A stretch of 64,000 bases of DNA from Cyanoderma ruficeps (taxonomy: Eukaryota > Chordata > Aves > Passeriformes > Timaliidae): assembly GCA_008694505.1 (NCBI GenBank), contig VZDJ01000056.1:7564019-7628018 (forward strand). Reading direction: 5' to 3'. The position numbers and the translations under genes are program-made. Position 1 is the first letter of the stretch; each line of letters starts with the position of its first letter. The notes beneath the pieces are model-generated. The model was not told the DNA's origin. It searched no databases and worked only from the letters and a program-made list of their open reading frames with translations. This document shows, piece by piece, positions 49,982 through 61,052 of the stretch.

Positions 49982-52900
49982 TTATATTTCAGCAAACCTC
50001 CAGATCATCATTTCACATGATTGAGATCAGTCATGGTTTTGCAAATGACCAGGTACACCCATAAAACCACGGAGAGGAAGGGCCTGTGAGCAGATATCCC
50101 CAGAGCCCTTAGTGGCCATTTCTCACCTCTAGCATGAACTCTGCACTTGGTTGTTGCTGTCTTGGAAAACACCATTCTCATTTGCACAAATGGGTTGATA
50201 ATGTGGCATATTAAAGTTCTGTTCCATATAAATGCACAGAAGTAGTGGATTCATTTCACCAGGCTTTCTGCTGGGCACTAAGTGGTGCAATTCAGAAGGA
50301 ATTCAATACTGCCTCCTTTTTAAAGCCTGGCACAGGTATCATGCATTGAAAATAACAAAAGTTCTTATCTGGCTGTGGGTATTGTGAACTAGGACAATGG
50401 ATAAATGTTGATTAAATTTCAGATACATTGCACTGGGCACTGCTTAAATATATATATTTTTTTTTCATATGTTCCCAAAGAGATGCATATTTTAATTTAA
50501 AAGCTCTGGAGAAATAGAAAAGAAGACAGTAGTACCATCACAAATAGGATGTAGAGAAATATCAGAGGCCTCATTCAAACATTTTCAGGATTTTGTACAG
50601 CAAAGCTATGAAGGACTCAGAAATGTACAATATCAGAAGTGTAAGTTTTTAACATTGCTGTTCCGCTCCAGTGAATGGCCATAAATACGATATCTATAAA
50701 GTTTTGTGTTTTTCACTCAAGGACCCAGTATAAAAACCATTAAGTTCATGATTAGAAATATGTTCTGTTCCTTTTCCAAATTCCAGCTTGTATTCTGGAA
50801 GTCAAAATGCATATATTCTATCACAGGCATTGACAATGAAGATGAAGATTTAATGCCAAATTAGGGCCTAATCAATGCCTCAATATCTTCAGATTTTAAT
50901 GCACCTGCCCAAGACTAAAACTTATTTAACAGCTTTTAGGATGCTGACGCAAAGGAGGCAACTTACATTCCCCTCTTACCTTAGGCTTGGCTCTCAGGAG
51001 CTGAGAAGAATCAAAATAATTTCTGTCATAATAGTAGGATAGGGTGAGTGTTGTCTGAAAAGGACCTAGGGCACAGGAAAAGGTGCTGTTCTTACAGGTT
51101 CTTTTCCAGCTGGAACCACAGTTTGAGTTGTAATGAATACCTTTTTGTTCTCATACACAAATTTCTCTCTGAGATTGTGTGAGGGACCTGTGAGCAAGTT
51201 ATCCTCTGGATATTCACTGATTTCAGCTAGAAAAACAGAATGTAGCAGTAGTCCACCCATACCTGACTAGTGGACAGAGCTGGCTAGAATTAATCTTTAA
51301 AATTCATTGTGCTATGCAAAAATAAGGTAAGTGTGATCAGGCAATGTGGCATTTGCATGCTTGTTGCTATCAAAGTTCACAGATGTTGTGGTCTAAATAA
51401 TTCTCCAACAGAAAGATGCAGATATTTGTTTTGGAAGATCACTTAATATTTGGCACTTAACTTATTAACAAATTATTTGAATAATATTTGGAAATCAACA
51501 TTTAAAAAAAAATTAAAACTTACAGAAATAATATAAGGTTGGGCTGTGAGTCGTCTGAGCATTCTCATAAATTTCTTTTAGTTTTCAGTTCTTCCTTGAA
51601 TTAAAAATAAACTTCTGGTGAATGGAAATTTCTTCTGACAGTTGCTATTTAGAGAAGCATTTCTGTGGCAGCAGCTTAGCGTGGATGCTAAGGAATAACA
51701 GAAACTTTTTTAAATTATAGAACTAATTATCTACACGCAGCTGATCAAACACTTTGCACTTCTAGCTGTGAGCGCAGCTCACCACATCTGTTGGCCTCTC
51801 CCTGGGTAACTCTGCACTGCAGTTGCTGCTGTGAATGTTATGGAGTGGAGACACACCAAAGGCAGCATTAAACTAACAAGCCTTGGATTTGTTACATGAC
51901 AACACAAAGCTTAGTGGTGGCTTTTTGCCTGCAGTCTTACCCAGCCACTTGCTGGGTGCCGGAGCCAACAGAGAGTTTGGGGGTGCCACAGAGCTGGGCA
52001 GCTGCAGCTGCTGCCAGCTGTGAAGGGTAATGCTGCCTGTCCTTCACAGCCTCTTTCCTCTACTGTTTTTTTTGGGGGGTGTTTCTTTGTTAAAGTTGCT
52101 TCAGAAAGCTCACTGGACCCACAAATTGCACTTAATGTCCTTGGAGGACCAAGGGGTGACTGTGAATCGACACAACGTCAGAAATGGAAAGACTTGAGGT
52201 GGACTCCAGGCAGACTTGTGGTAGTTAATCCCTCCATGAAAAAGCTGAATATCCTTGAGTTGTACAAAGTGAAAGAGGAAATTTGTTAAGATAGGCACGG
52301 TGTTCCTCTTGAGTACATTGTATTGTGACTGCTATTGAACATTGAAAATCTCCTTGTCTCACTTAGATCATGAGGACTCCTAGAGCTACAAGCACAATTA
52401 ATGTACAACCTGCTCCCCCTCGCCTGTCACAGGAATGGACTGTATCAAAGGTTGTTAGACTGCAAGAACAACCTTCCTGCAAACACAGAGAAAATTCCAC
52501 CTACAGGGCTGGAAACATTCTCATCCATGTGCCTTGGCAAACCCTCCACTCCTGTCCTGTGTGCAGTCACTGCCTTGTGCCATATGTCCAGCTTTATGCA
52601 TATCCATAATAATAGAAAGCCATATGATGTTGTGTTTCATGTTTATGTATGAGAATAGTGCTACAAAGCTTTCTGATGCTCCATATTCTCGTTGCAAGCA
52701 GAAAAGAAGAAGCAGTTGCATCCCTTTTCTTCAGACTTCTGCCATTTTCCCCCTTTCAGGATCAGCAATTGTCAGCCCGTTGTTTAAAAATCCCTTGTGC
52801 TGGTGCTGTTTGTGGTGCCTAAAACTCTTGCTTTCTCTAACAAAAGGCTTTTTATTGTTACTTTTTCCTCCCCTGAATGAGAGAATAAGGGCAAGCAATT

Positions 52901-53993
52901 TTTGATTTAACCTCCCACTGCTGAGTTTTCAAATTTTAAAGTGTTAACAAAAGGGAATGCATGTTTTCAGTGTTGAAAGCTCTGATTAAACTACGGTAAA
53001 AATTGATAAAAATCAAAGGCAGGCAGACAATAGCAAGCTAGAGATATGTGACTCTAACTGCTGGCCTCCTGTAATAGAAATGGAACTTTGTCAAGAAAGC
53101 AAGCTGTAAAGAGAGACTGTTCTACCAAGTCTTAGACTGTATCCATTTTTGATAGATTTAGTTAACCTACAAGGGAACAACAGTATTGACATATATCACT
53201 TTGAAAAATGCCAGCTGAATGAGGTATTTTTGTTTCCTGGGTTACATGCTGAAGCCATGTCATTTGTTCTGGGTTTTTTTCAGTTCCTGCTAACACATTC
53301 TGTTCCTGTATTTTATGATTATATGTTCACTCTCTGAACTACCCCAGAGATATTGATTGCATATTTTGGAGACTGAACAGTGTTTCAGTCTGTATGAAAC
53401 TCTCATTTTTGTTCCTATTTATGTAGCCTTTTGGACTAGAAATACAATTAGATGAGTAAAATTGCTATCCTAAAGATCCTTTAAACCTGTTAAATATTTT
53501 TGGTGTGGAAACTTCTGGTTCCATAGTTTTCCTCAGTTGAATAGCACGTAAGAAAGATTTACTCCCAAAGGAGGAAACTAATGAAATTAGTTAAATTTGG
53601 GTGTTATCCCAGTGGGTTTTTCCTAAAAATTAATCACTGCCTGGTCCTGTGCCTTTCAAGTTTCCACCCTGGAAGGATAATGAATATTAAGGAAAGTAAC
53701 CTTTAGATTTTTTGAGTCTTCATTAAAACTAAGGATACAGCTGCCTGCTGAGGCACCTCACAATGCAGACACATATCTGAGATTTTAAGATTCAGATCTG
53801 TTAAGATTCGGAGCATGACCAGGACACCGACCCAATATGGTCAATGTCACCACTGCTGTTACTCACAGCTTATTTGGGGAGAAGAGTTTGGGTCAGGGCT
53901 GTCAACAAGGTTTGATGTGAACAAGGCTTTTACAAGAGAATTGTTCTCTTTTCCTTTCATTCTCTCATCTTCTATTTGCTTTTCCTAAGGCAG
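49982..53993. other. Unique non-coding sequence
   Basis: No gene or interspersed repeat is recognised. T and A runs occur near 50457 and 51505. The last 50 bp form a long pyrimidine tract that leads into the candidate exon at 53994. Confidence 0.5.
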
Positions 53994-54083
53994 ATTTGGA
54001 GCCTGGCTAATGTGGTCATGGAGCATCTGGAATGGCTTGGCATGCATGAAGAGCCAGCTCCCATCTCCACAGAGCAAAGGCAG
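53994..54083 (+). other. Candidate 90-nt exon with good splice signals
   Basis: A pyrimidine tract of about 45 bp ending TTTTCCTAAGGCAG (to 53993) gives a strong acceptor. AGGCAG|GTGAAT at 54083/54084 is a good donor. The 90 nt between are exactly 30 open codons (ATT TGG AGC CTG GCT AAT ...), in one frame only, with CTG, GTG, GAG and CAG preferred. The peptide begins IWSLANVVMEHLEWLG and is amphipathic. I do not recognise it. It may be a coding cassette exon, a lncRNA exon, or chance. Confidence 0.22.
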
Positions 54084-57060
54084 GTGAATAAACCTTTTGT
54101 ATCACTGAATTCCAGGAGGAGTAGTTCCAGGAGACCTCAGGAAGGAGCAGAAAGCTGCACAACAGCCCAAGAACAGCTACAGACATAATTGGTGTGCTGG
54201 TTGGATATCATCTTTAGGTGGGATTTTTCCAGCCTGTGCTTCAGGTACTGAACTGCTCCTGTGTTTTAAGCTCACACTTGGTTTTGGTGCCATGGGTGAT
54301 GCTATGGAATGGTGTGGTTAAATGGTGTGATGGACTAGTGTAGAGATTCTTTCTGATATTCAGGGGTTAAATTATTGCCATCCCACTAGCCACTTATGGC
54401 CTTCATAGGAAAGCTGTCATGATCCATGTTTTATTGTTTTGGGGTATAACCAAAGGGACTAATCCCATTTTGGTGAACACCTGAAAATGTTTACTATGGG
54501 GAAATAAAATGAAATTTTACTGAGAAACACTGCTTTTATAAAACAATTTATGCTGAAATGGTGAGTCTGCTGTGAAAAGCACAAGATTTTGCTGGAAATA
54601 TGCCAGAGCAACACTGTCCCAAAATGATTGATTTGACTTCACTATAAATTTGCTTAATTCAGATGAATGGCTGGGCTTTGGGCTTGTTGGTGTTTTAGGT
54701 GGAAATGATACAAAATGGGAGTCAAGTGGAAAAGATTTGGTAAACGTCTTCATAGATAAAGACTTAGACCCAAGCCAGCTCCTGAGGATGGTTGTTTTTC
54801 TGTCCCAAGTTATTCAGAAACCCAAACTGCAGGAGGATTGCAATGAATGGGTTTGATTTTGAGAGTCTACAGCATAATGTGAGACAATGGGCACATTAAA
54901 ACCTACATTGAATTGAATAATGAATAATGAAACTACCTACAGATTGAATAATGTTGAATCAATACATGAATGGAAGTATGTGACAGGGGTTGCTATGGCA
55001 TCCCCTTATTTAATAAAGGAATAAATAAAGGAATGGAAATCTCCATAAATGGTCTCAGCAGAAATTAGAACTGCTCCTGCTGGCTCTAATACATGCAGCA
55101 GCATTTTTTGAAAATAATTATCTTCCTCCATAAACAAGAATGGGTTTTTTTGATCATGTTTAAAATTATTTTAATTTGTCTGAATTTATGCCAATTCCAG
55201 TTGAACTGTCCCTGAAGCTTCACTTGGGGAGTGGGGAAGTTGTGAGCAGAGATTTGTACAAGTGTTTTGTTCGAATCTCTGGTTTGTGCTGGACATGTCA
55301 GAGAACAGGCAAAATACACCCCAAAATGCAGTTCCTTGGAGAATGTGGCACCGAAACCTGAAAAAGTTTGAGCGTTGAACTTTAATTTTATGACTTGACT
55401 TAACAAAGAAGGAACAGTAACAGGATTTACTCAATGCCCCTGAGCTGGAAAACCAACATTTACATTCCAGATGGAGATGCCAGGCCACAACCTCACATGT
55501 AAAATCAGGGTGTCCACGGAATTAATTGAATTACACAGTTTGGGTGTGGAGACAAGAAAGGGCAAGGGAGTTATATGCAACAGATTATTAACCTGTGAAG
55601 TTATGATCTGGTTTTACTTGTCAAACATTGATTTTCTCATTTAACCTTACCTGGATGTGATGATATCACACACCATTGAAACAGTTTTGCCTGATCTGAG
55701 CTTTCAAGGTGTGGTATTTAATGATGTGCCATCAATCATGTGTTGTAGTTCTTCACCTTGAACAGGACAGTGCTGAAACTGCACATCACGTCTTGTAGGT
55801 GTTCAGATGTGTAATTTATTGGCAACAGATATTTATATTTTCTGAGTAGCATCTCTTTTTGATAAAATCTCTATTATTCTAGCAAACGTTTCCACGCAAA
55901 TCGACAGCAAAAGGGCATATCATGGCAGAAGAAAATATAAAGAAAATTTGGATCAAGCTTCTTAAAGTTTTTTTTTTTTCTTCCATTTAAAGGTTAAGTG
56001 GAGGTTTCTCTGTGCTTGAGCATTTGTTACCCCTTAAATGTAACACACCCACCACATCTCCTACTGTTCCTGGAGACTGCATCAACCTCTAAATGAATAA
56101 TTTAAAGCTAAGTTAACTTTCCTGAGAAGGAGTTTACTGAATAGATGTAACTGGTGCCCGCTAGTTATCACATTCCAGGGTACTTGATGAATAAATTATC
56201 TTTTTTTCCTCTAGCATGAAACAGTCCTAATTTTTGGAAGTACATTTGCTCAAAATATCTAAAAAAAAAAAAAAGTCAAATATATTTTTATGTGTGAAGA
56301 GCCTTCACTCACTTGAGTCACAGGCATCTATTTCCACAACAAAATGTAAAAACCTAATGACAAATGATTAATGTTTTTCTTAGGAGAAAAATGTCATTGT
56401 TTGCTTGCAGAATCAGGCATTTCCATGTGCTTGATTTAAAGCTTATCAGTCACATGAAGGCTGCACACCTCGTGTAGGTCAGGCAGATGAAGAACCCATC
56501 TTTCTCCAGATTTTTGTGAAAAGAGAAAACAGCTCATGGGGATAATAAAAAGTAGTCAAAAACGTTCGTTCAAAGGGCTCCTTATCTCCTGCTGTTTGTC
56601 TGAGTTACAACTGAGGAAAACGGAGCAGATTTGTAAGAAAACCCTTCACCTTGTGAGCTGTGGGCCCGTGCAGCCTCCCTGGTATGAAAGGGATGCACTT
56701 CCAGCTACTTACAGTCAGCGAATTGCTGGAGTTAATTAAAGTATAAGCAATTTGCAACAAGAGGATGAATGAGACTGCAAAAAATTATTTGTCCATGTTT
56801 TGATTGCAAGTGTATTTTTCAAGTTCTGCGTGATCTGATCTTTTATTTTCCCACGGGTGGGGAAAAAATTTGGGTCAGATCATTAACTGGAAACTCAGCA
56901 CCATTTGAACTGAATTCAGAAGTGCTGGACAGTTTTTGCCTTTCTGTAACTCTGCTCTGTAAATCAGCAAACAAAATTTGGCAGCTAAATGTTTTATTCT
57001 CAGTGATAAACTATACTTGAGAATGCATTTGCTCTCTTCTGTGGATTTGCACATACACAC
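54084..57060. other. Unique non-coding sequence
   Basis: A short direct repeat (AATAAAGGAATAAATAAAGG) lies at about 55013-55032, preceded by GAATAATGAATAATGA near 54915. A T-run lies near 55967-55978 and an A-run near 56260-56274. A CpG-bearing stretch near 55880-55910 (AAACGTTTCCACGCAAATCG) may belong to a conserved element. No gene is recognised. Confidence 0.5.
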
Positions 57061-57065
57061 TTTTC

Positions 57066-57093
57066 TTTGGCGTTACACCACTTTTCCGCCAAA
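57066..57093. repeat. Short inverted repeat with E2F-like arms
   Basis: TTTGGCG at 57066-57072 and CGCCAAA at 57087-57093 are perfect 7-bp inverted arms separated by 14 bp. Each arm resembles the E2F core TTTGGCG. It is either a small stem-loop or a pair of opposed factor sites. The flanking 300 bp is repeat-free with scattered CpGs. Confidence 0.4.
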
Positions 57094-59397
57094 CTGTATT
57101 TTGAAATTTAATGACAAGCTAAAGAATGTTTATTGAGTTATTAATTGCTTCTCACTTATCCATTAGGCTGCAATTTCATCTTTTTACAAGAAGACATTCA
57201 AACAACTTTTGGCCAAAAATACCCAGTGGGAAAGGTTGTAGCCACCCTGATTCCCAAGGGGATTTTACGTGTGCCTCGGATAGAGACAAATAAACAACTG
57301 AATTCACTGTAATATCACTCCATGCAACTTTCTCTTGCCACTAGTTAGGCCTTAATACACTTAGAAGGTTGCTCTTCTAATTTGAACCGTGTGAGACTTT
57401 GGCTGGAGGCTACCTCTGTGTCCCAGTGATAAAAGAAGACATAAAACAAGCCAGTGCCTGATCATGCTCCCTGGCTGTCAGTGAATCATGTTTAATAGCA
57501 TCTCCATTGCAGTTTTGGCCAATTTGCTTGCAATGGCATCCTTTTCCATGGGCTTGCTGCTCAGCAGGCCCTGAAGCAATCTATGAATAACTTCCCAACA
57601 GATGCTGTTTATGAATTGAAGCAAATGGCTTCCCTGTTTCTCTTTTTTCTCACTTCAATAATTTTCAGTTACATTACGATGAATATTTATAGTCCTATAG
57701 CAGTGCATAAAAATGGGAACAAGCAGACCTGTGCATTGTTTCATACGTGAGTGCTGTTCTAATGGCTTTTGCCTCAATGGTTTTAATGTTCTGCTGATGG
57801 ACTGAAAAGAGAATGCAAATTGTAGATCAGTCACTTCCATTCACTGTTTCAGCAGACTGGGCATTGATGGAAGAGTGTATTAGGAGCAAGTGCAGTGCAC
57901 CTGATCTTCTGGAAATAATACACCTCCTAACACAAGCCTACAGTGCCTTCCTACTTGGCTTCACCTCCTGGGAGTAATCCCAACTCTCTGCCTTGTTGAA
58001 TGCAGGGGTTTGCACGAGTGCAGCCAGTCCTTGCTGGGGCTGTTGAGTTTGTGGCCAGGTTTTGGGAGTGGGGGTCAGCCAGAAGCTTCTCCCATCCTTG
58101 ATGGAGCCAGCCAAGGCTGAGCCTAACAGTGACAGAGCCTCTGGGATAATGTGTTTAAGAAAAGGAGAAATATATCTGTGCAATGGAAACTGCAGCTGGA
58201 GGGAGAATATGTGAGAGGAACGGCTCTGCAGACACCAAGGTCAGTGAAGAAGGGGGAGAAGGAGGGGAGGAGGCATCCAGCCCTGGCCAGCCCACTACAC
58301 TGGATTCATCAGGTAAAATGTTATGTGACTTAGCATAAAATTAATGGCTGGTGGCAGAAGCAGCCAGTGTTTCAAGTAATTCAGATAGAAAGTGCAAAGG
58401 ACTAACTGGTTTGTGATCAGCCATCATTCTCTAACACAACAGTGCAGAATTCTTGTTCAAGACTAAAAAGGCCACTTTACAACATTTTATAATTCTGTAA
58501 CAGTTCTTCAATGTTGTTTTGCCAAGAAAAGTGGTTAGATTTACAACTGTAGATGTTTATTGAGTTTTTTTCCAAGGGAACTGCTCTTGTTGGTGCTTCA
58601 TTCATCTCCAAATGTCTGAACTACTTGTCATTTCTATTAAACAATGGAAGGGCTAAAGAAATAATGCTTTTACTATCACAGTAATTCCAAGATTAATAAA
58701 CCCCTCTAACCTATTAGATACACTTGTACAAACATATTGTCTATAAATCTATGCTAGATACAAAGCGTGCATATTTAAATACAGAATATGTCAAATTGTG
58801 GCATTTTCCACTGCTCTATAATAAATTCATTTATACAATAAAAATAATTGGAGATATGAATGACCACACACATTATTCACACTACACATCTTTAACACAT
58901 CAGTTTATTCCCAGTACAGAAGCTGGAAATAGGAAACAATCTGAACAATTTCTTGTATCCTAATATGATGGCACTCATGTGGATTGCAGCTTTTAAAAAT
59001 CCACTGTAAATAGAGCACACTAAATAAATATGACTGTTGTGCCTAGGAAACCCAGACTGTGTGATTTCATCACTTTTGGCTTCCCATAAATGAATAAAAA
59101 AGCAAATACCATGTTAACTTACATTATCAATTGCTGTGTCAGAAAAGTAAACTGGAGATAGGCAGTGTGTCCTCAGTTCTAGTCCATTAAGTAGCAAAAT
59201 AACACAATTACAGCCATGCCAACCTACACTTGTAGAAGTATTTCTTTAACATTCTGAAGTCTCTTCTAAAAGGCACAGATAGTAGAAGGTTGGACTGTCT
59301 AGTGGACAGGATGAACTTGACTGTTGGAAACGTGCACTTGTTCCATTTTCCATCCAGTCACTGACTTGAGGAGTTGTCACTTTGGATTTTTGGGGTG
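57094..59397. other. Unique non-coding sequence
   Basis: No gene or interspersed repeat is recognised. The AT-rich part at 58700-58880 has no stops for 79 plus-strand codons but is low in information. Confidence 0.5.
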
Positions 59398-59451
59398 GCC
59401 ACAGCTTTAGGTCTGGCTGCCCACACTGGATGGTGGGACCAGACCTGTGGC
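59398..59451. other. Stem-loop of about 18 base pairs
   Basis: Three nested arm pairs are seen: GCCAC (59398-59402) with GTGGC (59447-59451); AGGTCTGG (59409-59416) with CCAGACCT (59439-59446); and CCCAC (59420-59424) with GTGGG (59433-59437). An 8-nt loop, ACTGGATG, closes the structure. A 6-nt bulge separates the outer from the middle stem. It is GC-rich in an AT-rich area. At 54 nt it is short for a microRNA precursor. It could be a structured RNA element or the palindromic core of an old transposon. Confidence 0.45.
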
Positions 59452-60600
59452 TCTTCAGAGAATTTGGCTCCAGCCTTTCACCCACTCATCTTCTTCTCCA
59501 GCCCGTGCCATCTGCTGCAATTTCCTGATAAACTCCTGGCACTCCTTTCCTGCTTCCTTTTCACCAGGAGAGTGCAATGTACCAATGTCTTTCTCACATC
59601 TTTGCTGAGGTTTTTTTTCTGCTCCTCTCTAAGCACTCCTGCATAAAGTATAGAATCATAAACAAGTCCTTCCCTTGAGATTACATTTAATTAAGAAAGG
59701 TACCAAACCCACAGTAATGTAAAGGCCTAATTTAAATTTTTCACTATCTTTTAAGAACGAAAAAATGCAGTAAAAAGTTGACTAGATACTAACAAAAATG
59801 TCTTCTCCCTGTCAATCACACGCAGTGGGTTTTTATTTAATTATTCCATATAATTTATCTTCACAGTTCTCTCCATAACTCATTTCCACAGCTCCTTGCT
59901 TCTTGGACAGGTTATTGATCTAATGTGTGCAGAGGAGGTTTTTTCAAGTCAGTCTTTTAATAATAATCACCTATACACAAAATCAAGGAGCTTTTTAATA
60001 GAGGCAGTAGTAAAAAAATTGATCAATGTGAGCATTACAGCATTGGGCCTTAAATTAATTGTTTCAGCTTACACTTAAGGTAACTTTGACATCACTTCAG
60101 TATCTGATCTTTTCAGAATTTTATCATGTAGGAAACGTTATCTTCATAAATCACTGTCAGCTAAGAAAACATAAAACAAAGTAAGTGGCCTGAATGATTT
60201 TCCAGGGGAAGTTGGGGACTGAACTAGATACTGGCTCTGGCTTCCAGCCCCATGACAATGATTTAATATTGCAAAAATACCAGGGAAAGCACTGGAAAAG
60301 CTCCACCCAAAAGCCTTTGACAGAAATGTTTGTAATGTGTTCCAGATAAACTGCCATTGGGACATAGCAGAGATGAGTTATGCTGGAGAGCAAGGCTGAG
60401 TCTGTGTCTCAGAGATCTTTTCTTTAGTTCACCACAGAAATTCCTACTGAGGAATATTAATGGAATAAGGATCGGAACATTGGACTAAGATCAAAAGCGT
60501 AAACCTGTTGCTGACTCCTTATTAACATCAATTAGTTTTTGCAAATTATCACAAATCATTTATTTTAAAAGAAATCTGAAGTAACAAGTAGACAGTGAAC
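59452..60600. other. Unique non-coding sequence
   Basis: No gene or repeat is recognised. The last six bases (GTGAAC, 60595-60600) are the left target duplication of the following LTR. Confidence 0.5.
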
Positions 60601-61046
60601 TGAAGCAAGGAAGCTCCCAAAGATAATGAGAGGTTGAGCCGAGAGCAATGCAGGTCCGACCAATATGGTTAATCACACGTTCTCCATTTATTCTGCTTAA
60701 AACGGCAGGTTATATACAGTTCTGTATAGTTTACAGTTAAGGCGACACTTTCATTGGCATACAGCACAGAGAAAAATGCAAACACACACTGTTTAACTTA
60801 TTCTTAAGGTGGCTAAAGCGTGACCACTAATAATTGCACTCAATGACCTCTAGAAAACCCACTATCTCACAATAATACCTTAACATCTAATTTCTCCTGC
60901 ACCACAAGTAATTTTAACTGTGCAACAGGCTTCAAGGCCTCAGGGCCTTCAAGGCCAAGCCTCAGCCGGGTAGGCCTCAGCTGGGTAGTTCAATGTCTTA
61001 TTCTAAATACAGATTGTGCTCTCTTTCTCTCAGAAAATCTGCTACA
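60601..61046 (-). mobile_element. Solo LTR (family B), 446 bp, class II-like
   Basis: On the minus strand the element begins TGTAGCAGATTTTC and ends GCTTCA, so the ends are TG...CA with near-perfect inverted termini (TGTAGC/GCTTCA). The 6-bp repeat GTGAAC flanks it at 60595-60600 and 61047-61052. On the minus strand a TATA box (TATATAACC, plus-strand 60708-60716) is followed after about 20 bp by AATAAA (60687-60692), then ACCATATTGGTC. This close TATA/AATAAA spacing with a short R is known from avian alpharetrovirus LTRs. The putative U3 holds a 15-bp tandem repeat (60959-60988). No internal genes remain. Confidence 0.8.
60974..60988 (-). repeat. Second unit of a 15-bp tandem repeat in LTR U3
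   Basis: GCCTCAGCTGGGTAG repeats the unit GCCTCAGCCGGGTAG at 60959-60973 with one C/T change. Short tandem repeats in U3 often act as enhancer units in retroviruses; here that role is only inferred. Confidence 0.7.
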
Positions 61047-61052
61047 GTGAAC

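Noticed and set aside
59398..59451. MicroRNA gene
   Set aside because: The hairpin is too short, with an interrupted stem; kept only as a structured element.
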